Assembly (NCBI RefSeq): GCF_005938625.1
Contig: NZ_VCNJ01000029.1
Coordinates: 1 to 64,000 of the forward strand
Direction: 5' to 3'
DNA: 64,000 nt
Origin: Pseudomonas fluorescens
Lineage (GTDB): Bacteria; Pseudomonadota; Gammaproteobacteria; Pseudomonadales; Pseudomonadaceae
The notes beneath the pieces are model-generated. The model did not search any database. It had not been told where the DNA came from and worked only from the letters and a program-made list of their open reading frames with translations. Below are positions 1 through 9,415 of this stretch, one piece after another; within the stretch, counting starts at the first letter, position 1; each line of letters starts with the position of its first letter. The translations under genes were made by a program, and so were the position numbers.

Positions 1-89
1 TGAACGCGGCGCTAAACGCGTAGCAAGCCTGGAAAAGGTGTAAACGATGTCCCCGGTCTAATGTGTAAAGGATGTACCGGTCTCTACAG
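1..89 (+). mobile_element. End of an insertion sequence, with the tail of its transposase
   Basis: Bases 2-43 read as the C-terminal end of an open frame (ERGAKRVASLEKV then TAA). The stop codon lies inside the first of two imperfect direct repeats, TGTAAACGATGTCCCCGGTC near 40 and TGTAAAGGATGTACCGGTCT near 63, and the element appears to end ...CTACA near 89. Several terminal repeats with a transposase ending inside them is typical of IS ends. The family cannot be named from this fragment (IS481- or IS21-like are guesses). The rest lies left of the window. It sits about 20 bp from the stop of paoC. Confidence 0.5.
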
Positions 90-110
90 TGAGGGGCTCT
101 TTTCAGGCGT

Positions 111-2309
111 TTAGATCATCTCCGGCAGTGAAGAGAGGATTTTATCGAGGGTGATCGGATAGTCGCGCACCCGCGCCCCGGTGGCGTTGTAGATCGCATT
201 CGCCACCGCCGCACTGACCCCGCAAATTCCCAACTCACCAACACCCTTGGCCTTCATCGGCGAAGACACCGGATCGGTCTCATCAAGGAAAATCACCTCC
301 TGATGCGGGATGTCGGCATGCACCGGCACCTCATACCCGGCCAGATCATGATTGACGAAAAAGCCGAGCTTCTTGTCCACCGCCAACTCTTCCATCAACG
401 CCGCTCCGACGCCCATGGTCATCGCGCCGATCACCTGACTGCGCGCCGCTTTCGGGTTGAGAATGCGCCCGGCCGCGCACACCGCCAACATGCGGCGCAC
501 ACGCACCTCACCGGTCGCCGCATCCACCGCGACCTCAACGAAATGCGCACCAAACGTCGACTGTTGATACTGCTTGGCAAGGTCGGCAAATTCGATGCTG
601 TCCTCAGCCACGATAACGCCGTTTTGCGCGGCATTGTGCAATGGCACGCTCTTGCTGCCGAGACGCACCTGACCGTCGACAAACTCCGCCTGATCCGCCG
701 CCATACCCAACTTGCCAGCCACCGCCTCACGCAGTTTCATGCACGCGGCGTACACCCCGGCGGTCGAGCAGTTGGCACCAAATTGCCCACCGGAACCAGC
801 CGACACCGGAAAGCTCGAATCGCCCAGATGCACGCTCACATCCTTCAAACCAACGCCCATCATCTCGGCCGCGGTTTGCGCGATGATCGTGTAGCTGCCG
901 GTGCCGATATCGGTCATGTCGGTTTCCACCGTGATCTTGCCATCGCGCTCCAGCCGCACTCGCGCGCCCGACTTGACCAGCAGGTTGTTGCGGATCGCCG
1001 CCGCCACACCCATGCCGATCAGCCAGCGACCCTCACGCCGTGTACCCGGTTGCGCATTGCGCTTGTCCCAGCCGAATTTCTCTGCACCGGTTTGCAGGCA
1101 CTCAATGAGACGCCGTTGTGAGAATGGCCGCTCGGTTTTCACCGGATCGACCTGCGTGTCGTTGAGAATGCGGAACTGGACCGGATCAAGTTTGAGCTGC
1201 TCGGCCATCTCGTCCATGGCGATTTCCAGCACCATCAGCCCCGGCGTTTCACCGGGTGCACGCATGGCGTTGCCTTCGGGCAGATCCAGTGGCGCCAGAC
1301 GCATGCTGACCCGCCGGTTTTCAGCCGCATACAGCAACTGACTCGGTTGCGCCGCGACCTCAACCTTGCCTTCCGCCAGATTGCCCGACCAGCCTTCGTG
1401 AGCGATCGCGGTGAGTTTGCCGTCCGCCGTCGCGCCCATGCGAATGCGCTGAATCGTCGCCGGGCGGTGAGTGGTGTTGTTGGCGATCTGCGGGCGGGCG
1501 AGGGCGACCTTCACCGGCCTGCCAGCCATGCGCGCACCGAGGGCGGCGAGGATCGCATCGGCGCGCACGAACAGTTTGCCGCCAAAACCACCGCCAATGT
1601 ATGGCGAAATCAGCCGGACTTTTTCCTTGGGCAGACCGAGGGTGGCGGCGATGTCTCCGACGCTCCAGGCGATCATCTGATTCGATGTCCACAAGGTCAG
1701 TTGATCGCCTGTCCACGCGGCCAGAGTGGCGTGCGGCTCCATCATCGCGTGGGACTGATCCGGTGTGGTGTAGGTCTGATCGAACTGCACCGGCGCGGCG
1801 GCAAACGCCTTGGCGAAATCACCGTGGCTGACGTCGGGCAGTTCCTCTTTCGGCTCGATACCTTGGTCGCGCACGCTGGCCAGATCGAATTCGCCCTTGG
1901 CCGCGACGTAATCAACTTTGACCATCTGCGCAGCCGCACGGGCCTGCTCGAACGTCTCGGCAACCACCAGCGCGACGGCCTGGTGGTAGTGCTGAATCTC
2001 CGGCCCGGCCAACAAATGCGCGGCGTTGTATTTACCTTTGCCCAGTTTGCCTGCGTTGGCAGCGGTAACAATGGCGAGCACACCGGGTGCGGCTTTGGCT
2101 GCCTCAAGATCGATGTTGTTGATCCGCCCCTTGGCGATGGCCGAGCCGACCATAAAGCCGTAAGCCTGATTGGCCACTGCCTCATGTTGTTCATAGGCGT
2201 ACGGCGCCTGCCCGCTGGTTTTCAGCGGCCCTTCGATGCGGTCGGTGGGTTGGCCGATGACCTTCAACTGGTCGATCGGGTTGGTGGTGGCGGGCGTGTC
2301 GAATTTCAT
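111..2309 (-). CDS. paoC: Aldehyde oxidoreductase molybdenum-binding subunit PaoC
   Basis: A 732-residue protein of the xanthine dehydrogenase large-subunit family. It would bind the molybdopterin cytosine dinucleotide cofactor and oxidise aldehydes to acids. The family landmark GVGELGICG near the C-terminus carries the catalytic glutamate, and the glycine-rich PYIGGGFGGK stretch that lines the cofactor is present. Length matches E. coli PaoC. The start overlaps the stop of the FAD subunit by 4 bp, so the three subunits are translated together. The complex is expected in the periplasm, carried by the Tat signal of PaoA. No paoD/XdhC-type cofactor insertion gene follows; an IS end lies there instead. 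Confidence 0.93.
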   Translation of the reverse strand: MKFDTPATTNPIDQLKVIGQPTDRIEGPLKTSGQAPYAYEQHEAVANQAYGFMVGSAIAKGRINNIDLEAAKAAPGVLAIVTAANAGKLGKGKYNAAHLLAGPEIQHYHQAVALVVAETFEQARAAAQMVKVDYVAAKGEFDLASVRDQGIEPKEELPDVSHGDFAKAFAAAPVQFDQTYTTPDQSHAMMEPHATLAAWTGDQLTLWTSNQMIAWSVGDIAATLGLPKEKVRLISPYIGGGFGGKLFVRADAILAALGARMAGRPVKVALARPQIANNTTHRPATIQRIRMGATADGKLTAIAHEGWSGNLAEGKVEVAAQPSQLLYAAENRRVSMRLAPLDLPEGNAMRAPGETPGLMVLEIAMDEMAEQLKLDPVQFRILNDTQVDPVKTERPFSQRRLIECLQTGAEKFGWDKRNAQPGTRREGRWLIGMGVAAAIRNNLLVKSGARVRLERDGKITVETDMTDIGTGSYTIIAQTAAEMMGVGLKDVSVHLGDSSFPVSAGSGGQFGANCSTAGVYAACMKLREAVAGKLGMAADQAEFVDGQVRLGSKSVPLHNAAQNGVIVAEDSIEFADLAKQYQQSTFGAHFVEVAVDAATGEVRVRRMLAVCAAGRILNPKAARSQVIGAMTMGVGAALMEELAVDKKLGFFVNHDLAGYEVPVHADIPHQEVIFLDETDPVSSPMKAKGVGELGICGVSAAVANAIYNATGARVRDYPITLDKILSSLPEMI

Positions 2310-3262
2310 GCTTCATCCCTCGCTTGCGCCAACACCGAACCGAGCGTGCGCTCGACCAGGGTCAGTTTGAATTGGTTGTCGTGGGTCGGCGTGGCACCGT
2401 CGAGCAGGCGTGCGCTGACGGCTTTGGCGCCTTGGGGCAGCAACGCTTCGGCGGCTTCAACCCGCCATGGTTTCGGCGCGATACCGCCGACGGCGATGCG
2501 GCCGCTGCCGTCCTTTTGCAGGATCAGGCCGACCGATACCAGCGCAAACGCATAGGACGAGCGATCTCGCACCTTGTGATAAACGTGGGTGCCGCCGAGC
2601 GGCGCGGGCAGTGTCACCGAGGTGATGAACTCGCCTGGCGTGAGGCTGGTTTCGATGTTCGGCGTGGTGCCCGGCAATTGATGAAAATCGGCCATGGCGA
2701 TGCTGCGGGTCGTGCCATCGGGTTTCACCGTTTCAATCTGCGCATCGAGGGCACGCATGGCAATCGCCATGTCACTCGGGTGCGTGGCGATGCACGCGTC
2801 GCTGACGCCGATGATGCCCAGTTGCCGACTGACCCCGCCGATCGCTGCGCAACCGCTGCCGGGTTGGCGTTTGTTGCAGGCCTGATTGGTGTCGTAGAAG
2901 TACGGGCAGCGCGTGCGTTGCAGCAGGTTGCCGGCGGTGCTCGCCATGTTGCGCAGTTGTCCGGAAGCCCCAGCGAGCAAGGCACGGGAGAGCAGGGCGT
3001 AGTCTTTTCTGATGCGCGCGTCGGCAGCCAGATCGGTGTTGCGCACCAGCGCGCCGATGCGCAAGCCGCCTTCGGGCGTGGCTTCGATCTGGTCCAGGCC
3101 AAGGTGATTGACGTCGATCAGGTGCAGCGGGGTTTCGATGTCGAGTTTCATCAGGTCGAGCAGGTTGGTGCCGCCAGCGATAAACCGCGCACCTTCGACT
3201 TGAGCGGCTTGTGCGGCGGCCGCGGCGGGGGAGTGGGCGCGACTGTAATTGAACGGTCTCAT
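2306..3262 (-). CDS. paoB: Aldehyde oxidoreductase FAD-binding subunit PaoB
   Basis: A 318-residue medium subunit of the xanthine dehydrogenase family. The FIAGGTNLLDLMK segment near residues 27-39 is the FAD pyrophosphate-binding motif. A cysteine-rich loop (RCPYF, QACNKRQPGSGCAA, residues ~118-140) matches the extra [4Fe-4S] site known in PaoB but absent from most xanthine dehydrogenases. It passes electrons between the 2Fe-2S subunit and an outside acceptor. It overlaps both neighbours by 4 bp in the order paoA-paoB-paoC. Confidence 0.93.
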   Translation of the reverse strand: MRPFNYSRAHSPAAAAAQAAQVEGARFIAGGTNLLDLMKLDIETPLHLIDVNHLGLDQIEATPEGGLRIGALVRNTDLAADARIRKDYALLSRALLAGASGQLRNMASTAGNLLQRTRCPYFYDTNQACNKRQPGSGCAAIGGVSRQLGIIGVSDACIATHPSDMAIAMRALDAQIETVKPDGTTRSIAMADFHQLPGTTPNIETSLTPGEFITSVTLPAPLGGTHVYHKVRDRSSYAFALVSVGLILQKDGSGRIAVGGIAPKPWRVEAAEALLPQGAKAVSARLLDGATPTHDNQFKLTLVERTLGSVLAQARDEA

Positions 3263-3882
3263 GCCGGCACCTCCGCGACTTCGGTGATGGCCTCGATGAT
3301 GTTCGAATAGGCACCGCAGCGGCAGATATTGCCGCTCATGCGTTCCTGGAATTCTGTGGCGATCAACTGCGGCGCCTCGGTAAGGCTTTCACTGACGTGG
3401 CTGGGGATGCCGTCGCGGATTTCCTTGATAACCGCCACTGCCGAGCAGATCTGCCCCGGGGTGCAATAGCCACACTGGTAGCCGTCGTGTTTGATGAACG
3501 CGGCCTGCATCGGGTGCAGATTGTCAGGCATGCCGAGGCCTTCGATGGTCGTAATCTCGCTGCCTTCATGCATCACTGCGAGGGTGAGGCAGGAATTGAT
3601 TCGCCTGCCATCGGCAATCACCGTGCAAGCGCCGCACTGGCCGTGGTCGCAACCTTTTTTACTGCCGGTCAGGTGCAGGTGCTCGCGCAGGGCATCGAGC
3701 AGGGTGGTGCGGGTGTCGACGTCAAGCGCACGCGGCTTGCCGTTGACGTTGATCGTCACTTTGCTCATGGCCGGTTGCTCCAGATTGGCCGCGTAGGCCT
3801 TGAGGCTGATAAACGGCGGCATCGCGAAGGCGGTTGCGGTCACGGCGCCGAGGATCAGAAATCCGCGTCGGGAAATCGTCAT
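3259..3882 (-). CDS. paoA: Aldehyde oxidoreductase 2Fe-2S subunit PaoA with Tat signal
   Basis: A 207-residue small subunit. The N-terminus has a twin-arginine signal (SRRGFLILG followed by a hydrophobic stretch and AYA), so the complex should be exported folded. Two 2Fe-2S sites are visible: the ferredoxin-type GCDHGQCGACTV...C and the helical CGYCTPGQIC...CRCG pair. It is the first gene of the paoABC operon on this strand. The upstream 170 bp to the REP pair at 4060 must hold its promoter, but no known operator is recognisable there. Confidence 0.93.
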   Translation of the reverse strand: MTISRRGFLILGAVTATAFAMPPFISLKAYAANLEQPAMSKVTINVNGKPRALDVDTRTTLLDALREHLHLTGSKKGCDHGQCGACTVIADGRRINSCLTLAVMHEGSEITTIEGLGMPDNLHPMQAAFIKHDGYQCGYCTPGQICSAVAVIKEIRDGIPSHVSESLTEAPQLIATEFQERMSGNICRCGAYSNIIEAITEVAEVPA

Positions 3883-4059
3883 GGTTCGAATCCTTTTCTC
3901 TCTTCATCAGGGCAGCAGGGTCGTGGATGGCCCAAGCGGGCAGCCAGCGTCATCGCCGGTCTCGTTAAGGAGTGACTGCCGGGAAGAGGAAAAGGTTTTT
4001 GCGGATTTGCGCTATAGAGTTATGCGTGTGGCTCATTAATCGACGGTACGACACAACCC

Positions 4060-4287
4060 CCCTGTAGGCCTTCGCCTGCTCGCGATAGCGGTGTGCCGGT
4101 CGCTATACGTTCACAGGTCTACCGCTATCGCGAGCAGGCGAAGGCCTACAGGGATCTGTGTGGTAACCACCATTTCATTCACAACGTGAACCCTGTGGGA
4201 GCGAGCTTGCTCGCGAAGAGGCCGGCACATTCAACCTCTTCACTGACTGAACGGACGCCTTCGCGAGCAAGCTCGCTCCCACAGGGG
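4060..4287. repeat. Two REPINs, one 131 bp after the other
   Basis: Two inverted pairs of REP sequences. Unit 1 (4060-4153) has arms CCTGTAGGCCTTCGCCTGCT and its complement. Unit 2 (4191-4287) has arms CCTGTGGGAGCGAGCTTGCT and its complement. They lie between paoA and the lactate permease. The spacer between them shares short blocks (TGTGG, CACAAC) with the sequence just left of unit 1. Confidence 0.9.
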
Positions 4288-4302
4288 AATGGCTGTACCT
4301 GG

Positions 4303-6057
4303 CTAATGCGAGCCAACCACCATATGCGTAAACGGCGCCACATACGCCTGCAACGTCACCAGTCCACCGACCAGGATCGCCAGCACAATCGAGTGGAAGA
4401 ACACGTAGCGCAGAATCTCGCCTTCATGCCCATACCAGCGGGTCGCGGTGGAGGCGACCACGATCGACTGCGCATCGACCATTTTGCCCATCACCCCGCC
4501 GGAACTGTTCGCCGCCGCCATCAACACCGGGCTGATCCCGAGCTGTTCCGAGGTGACCCGCTGCAAGCCGCCAAACAGCACGTTCGACGCGGTATCCGAA
4601 CCGGTCAACGCCACACCCAGCCAACCGAGCAACGTGCCGAACATCGGATAGAAAATCCCCGTCGCCGCAAACGCCAGACCCATGGTCGCGTCGAGCCCCG
4701 AGTAGCGCGTGAGAAATCCCAGCGCCAGCATCGCCGCAATGGTGATCAGCGAAAACCGCACCACCCACAACGTGCGCAGGTATTGCTTGATCAGTTGCGG
4801 AATCGAGTAGCCCATCAGCAAACCGCCAACAATCGCTGCCAGCAAAATCCCGCTGCCGGTGGCGGTGAACCAGGTGAACTTGTACACCGCCTCTTCCGCT
4901 TTCGGTGCGGCAACTACGGGCGGGACTTTCTCGATTTGCAGGTGCAGGGTGGTGAAGGTCACCGCCGGCGCGAAGATCGGATTGGCCTCGTTCACCGGTT
5001 TACCCGTGGGGTCGAGTTTGGCCGAGTGCGTGACGGGATCAATCGCTGGCCGCACATCGAAGATGTTCTTGAAGCCCTGCGTGCCCCAGGCGAACACGAA
5101 CACGGTGAGGATGATCCACGGCATCCACGCGCGCATCACCGCCGGGCGCGCCTGATCGCTGAACGCGGCGCTGGCGGTGACTTTCTCTTCTTCGACTTTG
5201 GAGTTATCGACTCGCCCTGAAAGAGCTGCCGAGGTGTGAATGGTCGCCGGTTTCCACACCTTTAAAAACAACGTCAGACAAGCCATGGAAATCAACGCGG
5301 CGATCACGTCCACCAGCATCGGCCCGTGATAGTTCGACACCAGAAACTGCGGCACGGCGAAACTCACCCCGGCCACCAGAATCGCCGGCCAGATCTCCAG
5401 CATCTTGCGCCACCCGGCGAACGCCCAGATCAGCCAGAACGGCACCAGCACCGAGAAAAACGGTAACTGCCGACCGACCATCATCGACAGCTCCATTTCA
5501 TCCAGCCCGGTGACTTTGGCCAAGGTAATGATTGGTGTGCCTAGCGCGCCGAAGGCCACTGGCGCGGTGTTGGCGATCAGCGCCAGACCCGACGCGGCCA
5601 AGGGCGAAAAACCGAGACCAATCAGAATCGCCCCGGTGACCGCCACCGGCGTGCCAAACCCCGCCGCACCTTCGAAAAACGCACCGAAGCAGAACGCAAT
5701 CAGCAGCAACTGCAAACGTCGGTCATCGGTGATCCGCGCTAGGGAATCCTGCAGCACTTTGAACGAACCGTTCTCGGTGGTCAGGCGATGCAGAAAGATG
5801 ATGTTGAGGACGATCCAGCCGATCGGCAGCAAGCCATTCGCCGCGCCAAACAACGCCGCTGAGCCGGCCATGCTCGCCGGCATGCCGAAGGCAATAATCG
5901 AAATCAGCAGGGCGGACGCCAGCGCTAGCAGCGCCGCGAGATGCGCCTTGACGTGAAAGAACGCCAGCGCCGCGAGCATCACCACCACCGGTACGGCGGC
6001 CATGAGCGTGGAGATCACCGGATTGCCGAACGGGTCGTAGATTTGCTGCCAGACCAT
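4303..6057 (-). CDS. lldP: L-lactate permease
   Basis: A 584-residue LctP/LldP-family proton-lactate symporter with about a dozen or more membrane segments. The family motif GAAGFGTPVAVTGAILIGLGF and the GALGTPI segment are clear. The open frame extends to 6195, but the ATG at 6057 is preceded by an AGAGGTGG ribosome site and starts the family-typical MVWQQIYDPFGN. It stands alone, with no lldD or regulator beside it, so its control cannot be read from context. Glycolate or D-lactate could also be carried. Confidence 0.9.
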   Translation of the reverse strand: MVWQQIYDPFGNPVISTLMAAVPVVVMLAALAFFHVKAHLAALLALASALLISIIAFGMPASMAGSAALFGAANGLLPIGWIVLNIIFLHRLTTENGSFKVLQDSLARITDDRRLQLLLIAFCFGAFFEGAAGFGTPVAVTGAILIGLGFSPLAASGLALIANTAPVAFGALGTPIITLAKVTGLDEMELSMMVGRQLPFFSVLVPFWLIWAFAGWRKMLEIWPAILVAGVSFAVPQFLVSNYHGPMLVDVIAALISMACLTLFLKVWKPATIHTSAALSGRVDNSKVEEEKVTASAAFSDQARPAVMRAWMPWIILTVFVFAWGTQGFKNIFDVRPAIDPVTHSAKLDPTGKPVNEANPIFAPAVTFTTLHLQIEKVPPVVAAPKAEEAVYKFTWFTATGSGILLAAIVGGLLMGYSIPQLIKQYLRTLWVVRFSLITIAAMLALGFLTRYSGLDATMGLAFAATGIFYPMFGTLLGWLGVALTGSDTASNVLFGGLQRVTSEQLGISPVLMAAANSSGGVMGKMVDAQSIVVASTATRWYGHEGEILRYVFFHSIVLAILVGGLVTLQAYVAPFTHMVVGSH

Positions 6058-6300
6058 GGTCCACCTCTGCTTGTTGTTATTGAGGGCGCAGATCCATTGC
6101 GTGGGGCTTGGTTGCAAGGAGTATAGGTGGCATTTCGCCGCCGTTCGGGCGGCGCGGGCGGGGCGACAAACGGTCGCTAGTGGCCACTGAATCAACGGCG
6201 GTTTACCCGGTCGTATCTGCGGCTGCGCTCACCGCGTCCTGAAGGCGCGGGCAGCGTCGCCGATTCCGTCGTCAAGACCTTGGTTTTAGGGAAGTGTTGA

Positions 6301-6504
6301 ATGAAGCGCGCTACAACGATGCTGCTGACCGTGACCGCCGCCGTGATGCTCGGTGGCTGTGTCGCGGACTTTGATGATGACCACCGCCATGGCCGGCATT
6401 ACGACCGCGATCATGGCCGCAACTACGACCATGACCGGCGCTGGGATGATCGCGATGATCGCCGCGACGGGCGTCGTTACTACCGTGATCGCGATGATGA
6501 TTGA
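6301..6504 (+). CDS. Small Asp/His/Arg-rich lipoprotein
   Basis: A 67-residue protein with a lipoprotein signal (lipobox LGGC, Cys20) and then a tail of about 45 residues made almost wholly of Asp, Arg, His and Tyr (DRDHGRNYDHDRR-type runs). A GGGAAG ribosome site precedes the ATG. Function is unknown. The His/Asp-rich tail could bind metal ions or polyanions, but that is inference from composition only. The same-strand neighbour 110 bp downstream is also a lipoprotein. Confidence 0.7.
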   Translation: MKRATTMLLTVTAAVMLGGCVADFDDDHRHGRHYDRDHGRNYDHDRRWDDRDDRRDGRRYYRDRDDD

Positions 6505-6617
6505 CTGAGTTCTGCGCGCTCGATCAGGACAACAGTCGCGCAGACGTAAGGGGATGGACGCAATGATGGCAATTCAGTAGCATCGCCATTTTTTTGTCCC
6601 CCTCCCCAAGGATGATC

Positions 6618-7682
6618 ATGTCTGTCGCTTTGCTGTTGCGCCGTTCACCCGTTGTTATCGGTGCTGTTCTGTCGGGCCTCCTGCTGTCGGGATGCACACA
6701 GATGGGCACCTATCAGGATTCGGCCGAACCTGATGCCGCTAAGCTGCGCTTTGTCGCCAGCACCGATAACGCCTCGGTGGATTACTACGATGCAGAGCAT
6801 TGCGATGGCCAGACCACCGGCTTGCTTAACAACCTGTTTATTGTCGACAGCACGCGCCGGGTCGGCATGAGTGTGGCGCCCCCGGAAAAGGCCAAGAGCT
6901 ACCTGGAAATCAAACTGCCGCCCGACAAGGAAATGTACTTGAAGATCAACACCCAGACTGGTTATGCCGTGTGCGGGGCGGGTTTCAGCTTCAAACCTCA
7001 GCGCGATACAGAATATGAGCTGACCTTCGACCTCAAGGGCCGCCAGTGTTCGACGCTGATGCAGCGTGTGCAACGCATCGACGGCAAGGACGTGCGCACG
7101 CCGATCCCGATAAAACTCGAGGGGCTGGCGGCCTGTGCCGGGCGCAACCCGATCTTTCCCAAGCCGCCAGTGCTGCTGCCGGATACGCCGGAGCGGACGG
7201 TCATGATCGACCGCATCGTCAATGGCAGCCTCTTCGTGGTGTTGAAGTCCGACGCGAAGACGCGCGCCGCGACGACGTTTACGCCGGAAAAACTCGATTC
7301 ACTGGTCAGCGAGCGCAAGGCGAAAATGGGCTTTGAACTGCCAGACGATTACTGGACGCTGTACCGTCAGAATCTAGACGCGTTCAACATTGAGGGTTCC
7401 GCGATTGCCAGCGAGGCAATCACCCGTTCCAGCGACGAGTATCGCAAACGACTGCGCAGTATCGACGACAAGCGCTTGAAAGAATGGTCTGCCGTCGATG
7501 GTACTTCCGGCAAGCGTGGCAATGCGGTGCAGGCCGACATGGAAACCGGCATGATCACGTACTACTTCCAGTCGTCCAAGCAGGTCATGGGCGAAACCGT
7601 CATACGCCATCTCGACCGTATGGCCAAAATGGATGCGCAGTACAACGTCTGCTCGCGCTACGCCGAGTGCTGGAAGCGCTGA
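6618..7682 (+). CDS. Predicted lipoprotein of unknown function
   Basis: A 354-residue protein with an N-terminal signal and lipobox LLSGC (Cys26). The frame is open from a TTG at 6594, but the ATG at 6618 has AAGG six bases upstream and gives a clean signal peptide. The mature part starts with a beta-rich region (about residues 35-150; contains cysteines in EHCDGQ, AVCGAG and RQCST) and ends in a charged helical region with a final CSRYAEC. No family is recognised. A strong terminator follows 20 bp downstream. Confidence 0.7.
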   Translation: MSVALLLRRSPVVIGAVLSGLLLSGCTQMGTYQDSAEPDAAKLRFVASTDNASVDYYDAEHCDGQTTGLLNNLFIVDSTRRVGMSVAPPEKAKSYLEIKLPPDKEMYLKINTQTGYAVCGAGFSFKPQRDTEYELTFDLKGRQCSTLMQRVQRIDGKDVRTPIPIKLEGLAACAGRNPIFPKPPVLLPDTPERTVMIDRIVNGSLFVVLKSDAKTRAATTFTPEKLDSLVSERKAKMGFELPDDYWTLYRQNLDAFNIEGSAIASEAITRSSDEYRKRLRSIDDKRLKEWSAVDGTSGKRGNAVQADMETGMITYYFQSSKQVMGETVIRHLDRMAKMDAQYNVCSRYAECWKR

Positions 7683-7701
7683 ACGGCGCAATTCTGATGT
7701 G

Positions 7702-7740
7702 AAAAAGCCCACTGCGCGGAAATGGCCAGTGGGCTTTTTT
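7702..7740. terminator. Bidirectional Rho-independent terminator
   Basis: Stem AAAAGCCCACTG / CAGTGGGCTTTT with a 12-base loop and T-runs on both strands. It lies between the convergent lipoprotein gene (ending 7682) and the small minus-strand gene (ending 7754), so it serves both. Confidence 0.9.
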
Positions 7741-7753
7741 GTGCGTGTTGCAA

Positions 7754-8029
7754 TTAAAAGTGAGCGCTCGCCCGGACGCTGGATCGCGCAGGCACGGAGG
7801 CCTCGATGTCCAGCAAATGGGTGGCGAGAATGTCGCTCAGAAAACGGAACTGATCGTTGATGCCGACCACTTCATTACTGAAATGATTAGTCGCGGCGGG
7901 CATCAGCAGATCTTCGAAATCTTCGTTGAACACCAGTGCCTGCGCTTTATGCGACACAACGTGCTGGTCGTAATAGTTGCTGCCGAACACCGGGAAACTC
8001 ACGGAGAGTGTGACGTGGGTGTGAATCAT
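7754..8029 (-). CDS. Small protein of unknown function, 91 residues
   Basis: The longer frame reaches 8536, but the ATG at 8029 has a GAGGAG ribosome site eight bases upstream and the region before it holds a REPIN, so 8029 is the start. The product begins MIHTHVTLSVSFPVFGSNYY and ends in SVRASAHF, with no signal peptide or membrane segment. The family is not recognised. It is likely a monocistronic gene ended by the terminator at 7702-7740. Confidence 0.6.
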   Translation of the reverse strand: MIHTHVTLSVSFPVFGSNYYDQHVVSHKAQALVFNEDFEDLLMPAATNHFSNEVVGINDQFRFLSDILATHLLDIEASVPARSSVRASAHF

Positions 8030-8143
8030 GCTGTGAACTCCTCGTTGTGTTTCGGATGGGTCAATCGTGCCTTTGATGGGCGGTGGGCGGAAGGCAATCG
8101 TCGCGATGGTGAATATCGATGGCATTGATGGTTGTCGCAGACC

Positions 8144-8238
8144 ACTGTGGGAGCGAGCTTGCTCGCGAAGGCGTCGAGCCAGTCGATTCATATGTGTCTG
8201 ATACACCGCATTCGCGAGCAAGCTCGCTCCCACAGGGG
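8144..8238. repeat. REPIN
   Basis: Arms CTGTGGGAGCGAGCTTGCTC and its complement about 95 bp apart, in the divergent space between the 91-residue gene and the next lipoprotein gene. Confidence 0.9.
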
Positions 8239-8330
8239 ATCTGCGGAGTTTTCGCGACAGCGGACAAATGGTCCGACGCCCACACCTATACTCAGATCTG
8301 CATCCTCCCTGTTTAAAGGAAACCACCACC

Positions 8331-9413
8331 GTGAACCCGCGTGCGCTGCTCGTCGCCGCATTGTTGTTGCTGGCCGGCTGCGCCACCTCGGCGCGGGCGC
8401 CGGTGTCGGCGCCGCAAGCCGTGTTGGTCTCGCCGCAGACCTGGCAGCAGATCGACCGGGAAATCGTCAGCGCCTCGCAGCAGTCCACCGAGCAAGTCAA
8501 AGTTTTCGCCCGTGGTTCGATGGAACATTGGCGCACTCGGGTCTATCAGCAAACTGAAGAAAATTTCATCCCGTGGTTCAGCAGCTACTGGACTCAGGAA
8601 TGGCTGTCGATGAAAGTCAGTTGGTACACGATCAATGCCGGTGGCGAACAGGACGCGTCGGCCAAGCGGTTGGCGGCGTATCTGCTTGAGCAATATCAGG
8701 AAAGGGTGCTGGCACCGGTGGCGGTGGAGATCGATCCGGATGCGATTCTCGGCCAGGCGACGGCGTTCTATGCGCAGTTGATGGCGCAGCAGATGCCGCT
8801 TATCGCCCAGCGCCATGGTGTGCCCGTTGGTCAGCTCAACGGACGCTTGCAGAAAGTCCCCGCCATCGCACTGGGCCCGCCGCCGGCGCGCGATGCTTCG
8901 TTGTTTCAAGTGATCAGCACGGAACCGTTGAACACCTTGCCGGCCTATGCCGCGCTGATCGACAAGATTCACACCGAGGGTGGCTCAAAGGGGATTGCCT
9001 CGACGGATGCTGGCATGGCGCCGGTGGCCAAACGCGCCAGCCAACGGATGGAAGCGGAAATGGCCCCGCGCGGCGCGGCCAGCGCAGTAGCCGCTGCGGC
9101 CGGGAAACTGGCTGGCGGATTGATTTCGGTGGGTGTGGCCGGCATTCGCGCGATCATCCAGGCCAATGACCGGCCTGACAGTGAAGCGTTGATCCGCAGC
9201 AGTCTGGGCAGCACCTTCGACAAGGCCTGGCTGAAACTGGTGCAGAACCCGACCACCGGCGTCATGGCCGGCACGCTGCACATGGCCGGGCAGGTCGAGC
9301 GCAATCTGGGTGGGGGCGATGAACCGTCGGTCGGCTTGGGCGTCAATCCTGTCGAATGGCAACCGCCGCAATCGACTAACCAGCAGATCGAACCCAACGT
9401 GCAAGGAGAGTGA
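8331..9413 (+). CDS. Predicted lipoprotein of unknown function
   Basis: A 360-residue protein beginning at GTG 8331 with AAAGGA ten bases upstream; the frame upstream of that is not convincing. The signal peptide ends in a lipobox LAGC (Cys17). Residues ~80-110 are rich in aromatic residues (WFSSYWTQEWLSMKVSWY), and around residue 265 there is an alanine/glycine-rich hydrophobic stretch that could be a membrane helix. No family is recognised. The next gene starts 2 bp after its stop with its own ribosome site, so the two form an operon. Confidence 0.7.
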   Translation: MNPRALLVAALLLLAGCATSARAPVSAPQAVLVSPQTWQQIDREIVSASQQSTEQVKVFARGSMEHWRTRVYQQTEENFIPWFSSYWTQEWLSMKVSWYTINAGGEQDASAKRLAAYLLEQYQERVLAPVAVEIDPDAILGQATAFYAQLMAQQMPLIAQRHGVPVGQLNGRLQKVPAIALGPPPARDASLFQVISTEPLNTLPAYAALIDKIHTEGGSKGIASTDAGMAPVAKRASQRMEAEMAPRGAASAVAAAAGKLAGGLISVGVAGIRAIIQANDRPDSEALIRSSLGSTFDKAWLKLVQNPTTGVMAGTLHMAGQVERNLGGGDEPSVGLGVNPVEWQPPQSTNQQIEPNVQGE

Positions 9414-9415
9414 TC

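Noticed and set aside
1347..2555. 402-codon plus-strand frame across paoC and paoB
   Set aside because: It spans the junction of two real minus-strand genes and has a shadow-like composition.
6058..6195. N-terminal extension of the lactate permease
   Set aside because: The extra 46 residues lack membrane or family character, while the ATG at 6057 has a strong ribosome site.
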